NCBI GenBank assembly: GCA_029008615.1
Contig: JAQXJI010000026.1
Span: 1-32,498 of the forward strand
Source of the DNA: Elusimicrobiota bacterium
GTDB taxonomy: Bacteria > Elusimicrobiota > Elusimicrobia > Elusimicrobiales > Elusimicrobiaceae
Reading direction: 5' to 3'
DNA: 32,498 nucleotides
Shown in pieces: positions 24,537 through 32,491 of the stretch (position 1 is the stretch's first letter; each line of letters begins with the position of its first letter). The notes beneath the pieces were generated by a model. That model worked only from the letters and a program-made list of their open reading frames with translations. It was not told the origin of the DNA and made no database searches. A program made the translations under genes and the position numbers.

Positions 24537-25235
24537 ATGAATATCTCCGTTATATTAGTTCGCCCGAGAAACCCGCAGAACATAGGTGCGGCCGCGCGGG
24601 CTATGGGCAATTTCGGCCTTAGCGATTTAAGGGTTGTTGACCCTTATGAGCCAACTTGGCGGGAAGCCGTCTCCGCTGTTGGGGCGTATGAAATACTGCA
24701 CAATGCCAAATTATACTCTTCTTTAAAAGAAGCCCTTTTCGACGCCGATTTGATTTTGGCAACCACAGCTTTGAAAAACCGAAAAATCAATCAGGCAATA
24801 GCCTCCCTGCCCGATATAAGAACATATTTGGAAGAGAGCGACGCTGAAAACTGCGCGATAATTTTCGGCCCGGAAAAGACGGGCCTTTCGGCGGAAGATA
24901 TTTCTTTGGCGCACTGCGTGCTTAATATCCCCACTACCGCAAAAGTGCCTTCAATAAATTTGGCGCAGGCGGTTATTTTGTGCTGTTACGAACTTTCCAA
25001 AACGGAAAGTTCCGCACGGAAGGCAAAATTCAAAAAACCTTCTTTTAAAGAAGTGGAAATAGTGCAAAATAATGTGGAAAAGATGTCGGCTTTGCTTGAT
25101 TTGCCGCCGGTATTGGGGGAGAAAGTCCGCGCCCGCCGTTTGGCGGAATTGGCCTCAAAGCGTATGTTGGACAAGGAAGATTTATTTTTTATAAATTCAA
25201 TAGTAAACAAGATAATTTCAAAATTAGAGGAGTAA
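24537..25235 (+). CDS. trmJ: tRNA (cytidine/uridine-2'-O-)-methyltransferase, TrmJ type
   Basis: 232 aa, SPOUT methyltransferase. VILVRPRNPQNIGAAARAMGNFG (5-27), IIFGPEKTGLSAEDISLA (about 108-125) and IPTTAKVPSINLAQAV form the trefoil-knot SAM site characteristic of TrmJ, which methylates the 2'-OH of nucleotide 32 in the tRNA anticodon loop. The C-terminal helical extension (about 165-232) is also present. It starts two bases after the desulfidase gene without a clear ribosome-binding site. Confidence 0.9.
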   Translation: MNISVILVRPRNPQNIGAAARAMGNFGLSDLRVVDPYEPTWREAVSAVGAYEILHNAKLYSSLKEALFDADLILATTALKNRKINQAIASLPDIRTYLEESDAENCAIIFGPEKTGLSAEDISLAHCVLNIPTTAKVPSINLAQAVILCCYELSKTESSARKAKFKKPSFKEVEIVQNNVEKMSALLDLPPVLGEKVRARRLAELASKRMLDKEDLFFINSIVNKIISKLEE

Positions 25236-25238
25236 TTT

Positions 25239-25775
25239 ATGAAATATTTTTTAGTTTTTGTCCTTTTGGGTTTGTCTTTGGCCTCTTTTTGCCAAGAGGG
25301 GGACGAGCCGATTAAAAATGCTTCCGAAACGGAACAACCCGCCGCAGTATCATCTCAAATGCCGATAAAAGAGCCTTCCCTTGAAGAGTTTTTGAAACGC
25401 CAGGAAGAACTTTGGCTTCAGGAAAAGAAAAATTTAAAAGGGGAAGAAGCTTCCTCCTCAAGCGTAACCCTGCCTCCGCCGTCGGTTTTGACGGAGGAAG
25501 TTCAATCCGCAGAGGAAGAAGAAAAAAACGTCAAAACACCCCCGGAACCTAAAAAAGCGAATCAAATGTCCGCGCCTCGCAAAAAACAAAGCGGAGTTTC
25601 GTCTTTGCCGCAAAGCGTTTTAGAGCCTGAGGGGGAAACGCCGTCCGCTTCGGAACAAAAAACTGCGGAAGAAAGCTCTCCCGAAGAAAAAAATAATTGG
25701 CCCGCTTTCTTTAAAGGATGCGTTTTCGGCCTGCTTCTTGCCGCGGGCGTTTGGCTTCTGTCAAAGTACCAATAA
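25239..25775 (+). CDS. small acidic protein with signal peptide and C-terminal membrane anchor
   Basis: 178 aa, unrecognised. A signal peptide-like start (1-18) is followed by a Pro/Ser/Glu-rich, low-complexity stretch of 130 residues with no fold visible, then a C-terminal transmembrane helix (about 157-175, FFKGCVFGLLLAAGVWLL). It may be an extracytoplasmic spacer tethered to the inner membrane. GAGGAG gives a good ribosome-binding site. It lies three bases after trmJ, so it is the last gene of the radC-cyuA-trmJ unit; a weak promoter for buk overlaps its 3' end. Confidence 0.7.
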   Translation: MKYFLVFVLLGLSLASFCQEGDEPIKNASETEQPAAVSSQMPIKEPSLEEFLKRQEELWLQEKKNLKGEEASSSSVTLPPPSVLTEEVQSAEEEEKNVKTPPEPKKANQMSAPRKKQSGVSSLPQSVLEPEGETPSASEQKTAEESSPEEKNNWPAFFKGCVFGLLLAAGVWLLSKYQ

Positions 25776-25786
25776 TATGTTAAAAT
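25758..25786 (+). promoter_or_regulatory. candidate promoter of buk-ptb
   Basis: CTGTCA (25758-25763), 17-bp spacer, TAAAAT (25781-25786), leaving about 25 nt of leader before the AGGAG site of buk. The -35 lies in the preceding gene. Confidence 0.4.
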
Positions 25787-25817
25787 AGTATTAATAACGT
25801 CGCAGACAGGAGCTTTT

Positions 25818-26927
25818 ATGCCGAAAAATATTCTAGTAATCAACCCCGGTTCCACTTCCGACGATATCGGCTTTTACAGAGGTTTAAGGCCGGTTTTTGA
25901 AGTGAAACTTGAGTATTCACCTAAAGATCTTGCCCCCTATGCGAACAGAAATGTGGCCGAAATGGCCCCGATGAAAAAGAATCTTATTTTATCTTACCTT
26001 AAGAAAAATCATATAGATTTGAAAGAAATAGACGTAGTGATGGGCAGAGGCGGGCTTACCAAACATACCGAAGGCGGCACTTTTTACGTCAATGACGCTA
26101 TGCTTGCCGATTTGAAAAAGGGTTATTTGGGCGTACATCCCTGCAATTTGGGCGGGATACTGGCTAAGGCTATTGCGGACGAAGCCGGCTGTCCAGCTTT
26201 GATAAGCGATCCGGAAGTCGTCAATGAAATGTGGCCCGAAGCCCAATACACCGGTATGCCGGAACTGCACAGAATACCGATTTTCCACGCTTTAAGCCAA
26301 AGGCGCGTAGCGATACATACGGCAAAGCAGCTCGGCAAGAGATACGAGGACTGCCGTTTTGTTATAATGCACGCGGGCGGCGGGGTTACCTTCGGGCTTC
26401 ATATAAACGGCAAGGTTGTTGACGTAAATAACGGCCTTGACGGAGAAGGCCCGATGACTCCTCAGCGTTCCGGCACTTTGCCTACCGGCAATTTTATGCG
26501 CCTTTGTTACAGCGGCAAGTATACTTTGCCGGAAATGGCCCTTAAAGTAAAAGGGCACGGCGGTGTATGCGCTTATTGCGGCACGCATGACATTAAAGCT
26601 ATAATGCGTTTTATCGAAACGGGCGAAAAGGAAGAAAATTCCCCCATAACCTGCACTCGGGAAAAGGCCAAAGAAGTAATAGACGCTATGATATATCAAA
26701 TGTCCAAATACGCCGCTTATACGGCCGCGCCCGCTGAAGGCAATTTGGACGCGGTGGTGCTTACCGGAGCGGTTATGTACAGCGAATACATAAGGGAAAC
26801 GCTTAAAAAGAAAGTCGCTTGGCTTGCGCCTGTGTTCGTCTATCCCGGCAGCGACGAAAAAGCCGCTTTGAAAGAAGCCGCATTGCGCGCGCTTGAAAAC
26901 CCTTCGTTAATTAAAGAGTATAAATAA
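25818..26927 (+). CDS. buk: butyrate kinase
   Basis: 369 aa, ASKHA-fold acyl kinase. ILVINPGSTSDDIG (5-18) is the acetokinase-family phosphate motif; MGRGGLTKHTEGGTF (74-88), MHAGGGVTFGLH (about 183-194) and LDAVVLTGAVMYS (about 312-324) are further kinase blocks of the Buk type. It makes ATP and butyrate (or a branched-chain acid) from the acyl phosphate and ADP. ptb, which makes that acyl phosphate, starts ten bases downstream. The order buk-ptb is the reverse of the clostridial ptb-buk operon. Confidence 0.93.
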   Translation: MPKNILVINPGSTSDDIGFYRGLRPVFEVKLEYSPKDLAPYANRNVAEMAPMKKNLILSYLKKNHIDLKEIDVVMGRGGLTKHTEGGTFYVNDAMLADLKKGYLGVHPCNLGGILAKAIADEAGCPALISDPEVVNEMWPEAQYTGMPELHRIPIFHALSQRRVAIHTAKQLGKRYEDCRFVIMHAGGGVTFGLHINGKVVDVNNGLDGEGPMTPQRSGTLPTGNFMRLCYSGKYTLPEMALKVKGHGGVCAYCGTHDIKAIMRFIETGEKEENSPITCTREKAKEVIDAMIYQMSKYAAYTAAPAEGNLDAVVLTGAVMYSEYIRETLKKKVAWLAPVFVYPGSDEKAALKEAALRALENPSLIKEYK

Positions 26928-26937
26928 GGAGATTAGA

Positions 26938-27855
26938 ATGAAATTTAACAGCTTCTCACAGCTTATTGATATGGTAAAAGGCCAGTCCAACCGCGTAGTC
27001 GTGCCCGGCGCGAATAACGCCGAAGCCCTTACCGCGATTAAAATGGCCGATGACAAAGGCTTGATATCCGGCGGCATTTTGATAGGGCCGGTGGAACTCG
27101 TCAAAAAAATGATGGCGGAAGTCGGCTTGGCGGAAGACAAATTTGAATTTATTGAATGCACCGACGTCCCGACTATGTGCAATTTGGCCGTTGAACAAAT
27201 CGCCAAAGGCAAGGGCGACTTTTTGGTAAAAGGCCTTGTAGACACGAAATACTATATGAAAGCTATTTTAAACAAGGAAATGGGCCTTGTTCCGCAAGGC
27301 GCGCTTTTAACGCATTTCGTTTTGTTCAAAACCGATAATTTCCATAAAATGTTTGCCGTTACGGATTCGGCCGTTTTAATCAGCCCCACTTTGGAACAAA
27401 AAGCCAAAGCCATTAACAATGCCGTAACCGTTTTAAGAAAACTCGGCGTTGAAAGACCGAAGGTCGCCGTAGTTTGCCCCGTTGAAAAAGTGAACGAAAA
27501 AATCCCGTCAACGGTTGACGCTCAGGCTTTGGTTCAAATGAACAAAGACGGCTTAATCCCCAACTGCGTTGTTGAAGGCCCTTATGATATGTATATAACC
27601 TTCTCCAAAGAACGCGCGGCGGAAAAGGGCATTGCCAACGCGGAAGTTCCCGGCGATGCCGATCTTATCATCCTTCCGGATTTGGATGCGGCCAACCCGC
27701 TTTACAAAGCTTTGGCTTTCTTCGCCAAAGGTGTTGAAGCGGCCACTATTTTGGCCGGCCCGAATATCCCGGTAATACTGCCTTCAAGGGCGGATCATCC
27801 TTCGGTAAAGCTTAACGCGATTGCGCTTTGCTCTTATCTTAAAGACCAAAAATAA
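26938..27855 (+). CDS. ptb: phosphate butyryltransferase
   Basis: 305 aa, PTA/PTB family. VVVPGANNAEALTAI near residues 20-34, FLVKGLVDTKYYMKAILN (about 95-112) and the C-terminal LILPDLDAANPLYKAL and RADHPSVKLNAI are the conserved CoA- and phosphate-site blocks. It converts butyryl-CoA (or isobutyryl-/isovaleryl-CoA) and phosphate to acyl phosphate and CoA, feeding Buk. No butyryl-CoA synthesis genes are present in the window, so branched-chain acyl-CoA from amino acids is an equally good substrate. A ribosome-binding site AAGGAG is present and a terminator follows. Confidence 0.93.
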   Translation: MKFNSFSQLIDMVKGQSNRVVVPGANNAEALTAIKMADDKGLISGGILIGPVELVKKMMAEVGLAEDKFEFIECTDVPTMCNLAVEQIAKGKGDFLVKGLVDTKYYMKAILNKEMGLVPQGALLTHFVLFKTDNFHKMFAVTDSAVLISPTLEQKAKAINNAVTVLRKLGVERPKVAVVCPVEKVNEKIPSTVDAQALVQMNKDGLIPNCVVEGPYDMYITFSKERAAEKGIANAEVPGDADLIILPDLDAANPLYKALAFFAKGVEAATILAGPNIPVILPSRADHPSVKLNAIALCSYLKDQK

Positions 27856-27860
27856 AGTTT

Positions 27861-27885
27861 AAAGGGGGCTTAACCGCCCCCTTTT
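27861..27885 (+). terminator. terminator of buk-ptb
   Basis: AAAGGGGGC / GCCCCCTTT, 9 bp, 6-nt loop, short T run. The next gene starts only 13 bases later. Confidence 0.82.
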
Positions 27886-27897
27886 ATCAATAATAAA

Positions 27898-29151
27898 ATG
27901 CAAGGCTTTTTTAAGAATATTACGGAATATATAAAGTGCCGTCCGCTTTTGCGGGACGCGCTGCTTTATTTGCCTATTTTCTTAATAGTATGTTTGTTTG
28001 TCTTGCACGGTGTTAACAAGCATAAAGAATCCGTTGAAGCGGCAAACCGCCAGCAGGAAATTATCTTTAAAAAGTACGAAGGCAATTTAAAAAAGCATAT
28101 TTCCATACCTTTGCAGGAAGCCGGCCTTTCCAAAGAAAAGAGCCTGCAAATAGTAAATAAATTGGATACGGTTCTTAAAATGAACCGCCTTGCCCCGCGC
28201 GACAGATATCTGCTTACTTTGGACGAAGAAGGCAATTTTAAAATGCTTGTGGTTACCAAAGATTTTTCCCGTTATTATGTGGCTCAAAGCGGGGAGGGGC
28301 TTGTCGCCGGCATTATGGATATTTCCGTGGAAACGCGCCGGCGTTTTGCAAAAGGCGACATTGATTATACTTTGTTTAATTCTATGCAGGCTGAGGGCCT
28401 TAAGCCTTCTTTCATTTTGGATTTTACGGATATATTTTCCTGGGCGGTGGATTTTAATACGGAAACCAGAAACGGCGATAAATTCGCAATACTTTGGGAA
28501 GAAGATTTTACAAAAGCCGGCGATACTTTAAACGAAAGAATTTTAGCCGCATATTATGACGGCGGCGTTTCCGGCAAGAATTACGCCATACGTTTTGAAG
28601 ACGAATTCTATGACGAAAACGGCAAATTTACCAAAAAGATGTTCTTGAAATCCCCGATAAGCGTCAGGGGCGTAAGGATATCTTCGCGTTTTTCCAAAGG
28701 CAGAATGCACCCTATTTTAAGGATAAGGCGCCCGCATTTAGGCATTGATTATGCCGCACCCTCAGGCACCCCGGTGGAAGCCGTTGCCGACGGTGTGGTG
28801 CGCTCTAAGGGCTGGAAGGGCGGTTTTGGCAACTATATGGAGGTATATCACCCCAATAATTATGTAACTTGTTACGGACATTTAAAAGGTTACGCAAAAG
28901 GGATTGCCAACGGTGTTAAAGTCAAACAAGGCCAAACCATAGCCTATGTCGGCTCGACGGGGCTTTCAACCGGGCCTCATTTGGATTTCAGGATAAGGCA
29001 GAACGGAAAATATTTTGATTTTCTGACGACCAAGAACAGAAGTTCGGCCTCGCGGGAAATTCCCTCTTCAAAAAAGGCGGAATTTAATACAATAAAAGAT
29101 AAGTATTTGGAACTTCTTGAAAGCGGTCAAATTGAAAACGGCAAAAACTGA
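27898..29151 (+). CDS. membrane-anchored M23-family metallopeptidase (HxD variant)
   Basis: 417 aa. One N-terminal transmembrane helix (about 22-39), an extracytoplasmic helical/unknown region (40-265), then a LytM/M23 domain (about 270-380). H280 and D284 (HLGIDYAA) and H328 (CYGHLKGY) match the family; the last motif, usually HLHF, reads HLDF here, with H361 and D363. Such enzymes cut peptidoglycan peptides or act as inactive activators. The HLD form exists in other bacteria and Asp may still bind zinc, so activity is uncertain. No ribosome-binding site is visible and the start is close to the ptb terminator. Confidence 0.88.
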   Translation: MQGFFKNITEYIKCRPLLRDALLYLPIFLIVCLFVLHGVNKHKESVEAANRQQEIIFKKYEGNLKKHISIPLQEAGLSKEKSLQIVNKLDTVLKMNRLAPRDRYLLTLDEEGNFKMLVVTKDFSRYYVAQSGEGLVAGIMDISVETRRRFAKGDIDYTLFNSMQAEGLKPSFILDFTDIFSWAVDFNTETRNGDKFAILWEEDFTKAGDTLNERILAAYYDGGVSGKNYAIRFEDEFYDENGKFTKKMFLKSPISVRGVRISSRFSKGRMHPILRIRRPHLGIDYAAPSGTPVEAVADGVVRSKGWKGGFGNYMEVYHPNNYVTCYGHLKGYAKGIANGVKVKQGQTIAYVGSTGLSTGPHLDFRIRQNGKYFDFLTTKNRSSASREIPSSKKAEFNTIKDKYLELLESGQIENGKN

Positions 29152-29181
29152 TTTTAAAAATTATTTGGTAAGGATAAAATT

Positions 29182-29754
29182 ATGAAAAAAGTGGTTCTTA
29201 CAGGCGGGCCTGCAAGCGGAAAGACGACTGCTCTTTCCATCTTGAAGGAAGAATACGGTACGGATATAGAAGTAGCCGTAGAAGCGGCAACTTTGGTTTA
29301 CGGCGGCGGTTTTCCAAGGAACGATAACAGCCCAAGGCATACATATCACGCCCAACGCATTATTTACGCCACCACCAAAGAGCTGGAATCATTGGCGGAA
29401 GAAGTGAACAAAAACGCAAAAATCGTTTTGTGCGACAGAGGTTCTTTGGACGGAGCGGTATATTGGCCTTACGGGGAGGAAGACTTCCTTAAAACTATGG
29501 GCACTACGATTAAGGACGAGTACGCCAATTACTACGCTGTAATACATATGTCGCCACCGAAAGAGGCTAAATATTATCAGAATACAAAAGTCAGGACGGA
29601 GAGTTTGGAAAGAGCCCTTGAAGTTGACGAAGCTATTTTAAAATTATGGTCGGGCCACCCAAGACACATAGTTATCCCGGAAAGCAACGACTATGTAAAA
29701 AAGGCCCTTATCGTAAGGAAAGCCATAAGAAAAATAATTAACGGAGAGATATAA
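29182..29754 (+). CDS. AAA_28 family P-loop ATPase/kinase-like protein
   Basis: 190 aa. Walker A is GGPASGKTT (8-16); VLCDRGSLDGAVYWP (about 82-96) supplies the Walker B-like acidic site, and RTESLERALEVDEAILKLWSGHPRHIVI is the family's C-terminal signature. AAA_28 (NadR-like) proteins are small soluble nucleotide-binding proteins of mostly unknown substrate. AAGGAT precedes the ATG. It lies three bases before the SEC-C gene. Confidence 0.82.
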   Translation: MKKVVLTGGPASGKTTALSILKEEYGTDIEVAVEAATLVYGGGFPRNDNSPRHTYHAQRIIYATTKELESLAEEVNKNAKIVLCDRGSLDGAVYWPYGEEDFLKTMGTTIKDEYANYYAVIHMSPPKEAKYYQNTKVRTESLERALEVDEAILKLWSGHPRHIVIPESNDYVKKALIVRKAIRKIINGEI

Positions 29755-29757
29755 TCT

Positions 29758-30177
29758 ATGGTGTTTGATTTTTTATTTAAAAAGAAAAAAGAAGAAGAGG
29801 AAAAAGCCGCGGCCGGCGTTCCTTCGGCTTCCTCGGAGAAAAAGGAAGAAAAAAAAGCCAAAAAAGAGGGGAAAAAAGAAACCATTGAAGAGAGAATAGA
29901 AAGGGAAATGCAAGCCTTGCCCTCTTTTATAAGAAATAAAATTAAAGATCCGTCAATAAAGCAAAAATTTATTGAGCTTGCCAAACGTATGGAAAAGGAC
30001 GGCGTGGATATGAATTCCCCCAAGCAGATGAAAAAATGGGTAAAAGACCACGAAAAAGAACTTAAAAACGAACAGAACGGCAAGGTGGAAACGGTGGTAA
30101 AGGGGAAAGAACCCGGCAGAAACGATCCTTGCCCTTGCGGCAGCGGTAAGAAGTATAAAAAGTGCTGCGGAAGGTAA
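29758..30177 (+). CDS. SEC-C motif protein
   Basis: 139 aa. The N-terminal half is very rich in Lys and Glu (about 9-50), likely coiled or disordered. The C-terminal end is a SEC-C zinc motif, [19 protein letters not shown], with the C-x-C...C-C pattern found at the end of SecA and in many small proteins. Such motifs bind zinc and often contact SecB or the ribosome. TATAAT lies directly before its ATG, although it is probably co-transcribed with the AAA_28 gene. Confidence 0.85.
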   Translation: MVFDFLFKKKKEEEEKAAAGVPSASSEKKEEKKAKKEGKKETIEERIEREMQALPSFIRNKIKDPSIKQKFIELAKRMEKDGVDMNSPKQMKKWVKDHEKELKNEQNGKVETVVKGKEPGRNDPCPCGSGKKYKKCCGR

Positions 30178-30228
30178 GAAGTTTATTTTTAGTGCTTAAT
30201 CTGTTATAGCAGTTAAGCTGTAGAATTG

Positions 30229-30262
30229 AACACTCCCTCACAATTAGTGTGGGAGTGTTTTT
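30229..30262 (+). terminator. terminator after the SEC-C gene
   Basis: AACACTCCC-T-CAC / GTG-T-GGGAGTGTT around AATTA, one T-T mismatch, followed by T5. Confidence 0.88.
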
Positions 30263-30337
30263 GCGTTAGTAAATTTAAGTTAATTGAAATATAAGCTATA
30301 ATGTTTTTATAAAAATAATCTTAGTAATTAGTAGTAA

Positions 30338-30343
30338 TATAAT
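30338..30343 (+). promoter_or_regulatory. -10 box of the AT-rich lipoprotein gene
   Basis: TATAAT 22 bases before the ATG at 30366, within an AT-rich leader; the AAGGAAA ribosome-binding site follows. The -35 is weak. Confidence 0.4.
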
Positions 30344-30365
30344 TTGACTATAAAGGAAATATAAA

Positions 30366-31370
30366 ATGAAAAAAATAGTATTTTTGATTTCATTGTGTAT
30401 AACATTAACAGCCTGTGCCACACAAGGTGATTTGGTTGATTTAATTGAGCAAAAACGTAAAAAAACAGAGGTCGTGCAAGTTAATCAACAGGTTGAGATA
30501 TTTGATAAATTCTGTAAATATGCATTATCCCAAGTAGATGGTATTTCTTTGGAAAATAAGGATACCTTTTTTAATTCAATAATAGAAGACTATAAAGAAA
30601 AAAGTATTATTATTAAAAATCCTTCTCAGAAAAATGCTATTTTAATTAGACAAATAGTAAATGATGTGTATGATAAAATGAGTAATATGATTGATTTGGT
30701 TCAAGGGATAAATGGGGGCGAAAATGCATTTTTTACAAATCCTAAATATGAAGATGGCTCTGGGGAGAAAAAGAAAATTCCTTGCATATATAATAGCCGT
30801 AGCTATTGCAAGTCTTTATTTTTAGACTCTAAATGTTATTTGGAATTAGAAAGTAAGACAAATAAAATTACGGAGTTATTAGAAGAGTTAGCCTCTGCAC
30901 TGTATGATGTAGAAAAAAAAGAATTTGAGAAAAACTATGGGGAATATATGGGAGGAATAGAGCATTGTTATCCTGGATTGGGTGGAGGATGTTATACTCC
31001 ATTCAAAAAAGGGGCTTTGTATTCCGTATGGGGAATAATAAGGCAGGTTCTGCCAGACGGGTCTAGTATGTTATTGGGAGGAGAACCAATGTATGGCTAT
31101 ATTTCTAATATGATAATGCTACGCACTAAGAAAGCTACCGACCATGTTAATGGCGAGCCAGTTTCTTTGCCTTATGTAAGATATATTGGCACTTTTACAT
31201 ATACTACGGTTATGGGTGGAAGCAATACGGTTCATTCTTTTAGAGAAGTAAAATTCTCTCCTAAAAGTGGAAAATACTTATTTTTCCCAAAGAGAAGATG
31301 TCCAACAGATAAAGAGTTGAATTCTTTAGTTCAAAATGGAAAATGGTCGGGCAATAAGAGTTGTAAATAA
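30366..31370 (+). CDS. lipoprotein of unknown function, AT-rich
   Basis: 334 aa. A lipoprotein signal with lipobox LTAC puts the lipidated Cys at position 17. The body holds several Cys (IPCIYNSRSYCKSLFLDSKCYLE, HCYPGLGGGCY) that could form disulfides outside the cytoplasm, and aromatic-rich segments near the C-terminus. I do not recognise any domain. Base composition and codon choice (AAT, ATA, TTA, GAA) are clearly more AT-rich than in all upstream genes, suggesting recent acquisition. It is isolated between a terminator and a long repeat region. AAGGAAA gives the ribosome-binding site. Confidence 0.75.
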   Translation: MKKIVFLISLCITLTACATQGDLVDLIEQKRKKTEVVQVNQQVEIFDKFCKYALSQVDGISLENKDTFFNSIIEDYKEKSIIIKNPSQKNAILIRQIVNDVYDKMSNMIDLVQGINGGENAFFTNPKYEDGSGEKKKIPCIYNSRSYCKSLFLDSKCYLELESKTNKITELLEELASALYDVEKKEFEKNYGEYMGGIEHCYPGLGGGCYTPFKKGALYSVWGIIRQVLPDGSSMLLGGEPMYGYISNMIMLRTKKATDHVNGEPVSLPYVRYIGTFTYTTVMGGSNTVHSFREVKFSPKSGKYLFFPKRRCPTDKELNSLVQNGKWSGNKSCK

Positions 31371-31431
31371 TGCCTTTGTAGCCTTTTTTGTTGAAACAGC
31401 ATTCTATTTATTAAATTTATAAATCAAGTTC

Positions 31432-31661
31432 CGCACTTTGAGTGCGAGCTACTTTTCACATTGTAGAAAAGTAGCCAAAAGGCTATGGCTTCAGAATCGG
31501 CTAAAATAATATTTCCAAGGCCATGGCGGCAACTCGTAAAAAAATAATAAATGCGAAAAGCCGTCTTTATTTTTTTACTCAAACGTGCCAGTCTGGCTCG
31601 GACACATCGCCATAATTGGCATTCTAAAAAATACTATTTTAACAGCGCCGATGATGTCGCC
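31432..31661 (+). repeat. structured intergenic repeat, copy A
   Basis: About 230 bp with several hairpins in order: CGCACT-TTG-AGTGCG (31432-31446); GCTACTTTTC / GAAAAGTAGC (31448-31475, loop 8 nt); conserved AATCGGCTAA; AAGGCC and GGCGGCAACTC; GTAAAAAAATAA / TTATTTTTTTAC (31536-31547 and 31567-31578); TGGCATTCTAAAAAA (31617-31631); and AACAGCGCC. It aligns over its whole length with copy B in the opposite orientation. Confidence 0.75.
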
Positions 31662-31741
31662 AAAAAACGACACAACGAAAAACCTGCGGTTTATAGACGC
31701 TCCTGATAGTGGCGTAAACAGCAAAAAGTATTTAAGTTTTT

Positions 31742-31823
31742 GTAGGTCAGGCGGGGCGCCCAGGCCCTGGGTTCTACCTGACAAGGTAAATACCTTATTA
31801 ACGTCAGGCGTAGCCTGACCTAC
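31742..31823. repeat. palindromic REP-like cluster
   Basis: GTAGGTCAGGC (31742-31752) is the exact inverted copy of GCCTGACCTAC (31813-31823). Nested inside are CCCAG-GCC-CTGGG (31760-31772), AAGGTA-AA-TACCTT (31783-31796) and GTCAGGC-GTA-GCCTGAC (31803-31819). The whole can fold as one compound hairpin. Confidence 0.65.
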
Positions 31824-31877
31824 GATTATCTTTTACACGCTCACATACTCTCGGCTAGCACTTTTCCATATTTGGAT

Positions 31878-31965
31878 AAATTTAAGTTTTTTCTTCATTC
31901 GGATACCTCGCTCGCTCCGCTCGCGTAGCTGCAAGTATACCTCAATCAGAATAAAACTTAAATTT
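31878..31965. repeat. long-loop inverted repeat
   Basis: AAATTTAAGTTTT (31878-31890) and AAAACTTAAATTT (31953-31965) are perfect 13-bp arms around a 62-nt interior; similarity continues outward imperfectly (TTTTC...ATTTG on both sides). Confidence 0.6.
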
Positions 31966-32152
31966 CCCTCAAATCTGAAAAACCACGCCAGTCATATTCT
32001 CTCACGCTGTTTATTTTCGCGAAGATAAATTCTATTCAATAATAAACTGCTAACAGTAAAAAACTTACATAAAAAATTCTATTTTTAACATTTCTATATC
32101 TATACATACTCGGCTATAAAATTATTCCACAACTTTTAAAGCGTCAATGCAG

Positions 32153-32174
32153 GTCAGGCGTATCTTGACCTACG
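32153..32174. repeat. second copy of the GTCAGGCGTA palindrome
   Basis: Matches 31803-31824 at 20 of 22 positions (GTCAGGCGTA, then TCT instead of GCC, then TGACCTACG), in direct orientation. The palindrome is partly decayed. Confidence 0.6.
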
Positions 32175-32205
32175 TTTGTTTTATGTATTTATAGTAGTTG
32201 TTGTA

Positions 32206-32416
32206 TGGCGGCGTTAAGGCGCAGTTAACTTTCCTTTTTTTAGAATGCCAGAGCGGCGGATTGTGCGAATAAAAAATAACTGGCGGCAGTAAGCATTTAG
32301 TTATTTTTTATGAGTTGCCGCCGCGGCCTTAAAAAAGGGAAAGTTAGCCGATTTCGCAGCCTAGCTTTTTGCCTGCTTTTTAAGCGATGTAAAAAGCAGG
32401 ATGCGCACAAGGCGCG
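32206..32416 (-). repeat. structured intergenic repeat, copy B
   Basis: About 210 bp, inverted relative to copy A. Read on the minus strand it shows the same order: a short GCGC-rich hairpin (32401-32416), CCTGCTTTTTA / TAAAAAGCAGG (32400-32372), AATCGGCTAA, AAGGCC, GGCGGCAACTC, ATAAAAAATAACT / AGTTATTTTTTAT (32311-32299 and 32281-32269), TGGCATTCTAAAAAA (32250-32236) and AACTGCGCC. Stem sequences differ from copy A but pairing is kept. Confidence 0.75.
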
Positions 32417-32485
32417 TAAGTGTATATCTATAAAGAGAAATTCCTATTAATTAATGCGCTTTATGTAAGGCGAAAAATAAAACAG

Positions 32486-32491
32486 TTGACA
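32486..32491 (+). promoter_or_regulatory. -35 box at the window end
   Basis: A perfect TTGACA seven bases from the end; the -10 and the gene it serves would lie beyond the window. Confidence 0.35.

Noticed and set aside
31585-31818. 77-codon plus-strand and 69-codon minus-strand frames in the right-end region
   Set aside because: They run through inverted repeats, lack ribosome-binding sites and show no protein-like composition.
32221-32347. Possible integron attC site in the GTTAAC...GTTAGC repeat region
   Set aside because: The outer sequences do not fit the GTTRRRY/RYYYAAC core sites and no integrase or cassette gene is visible.
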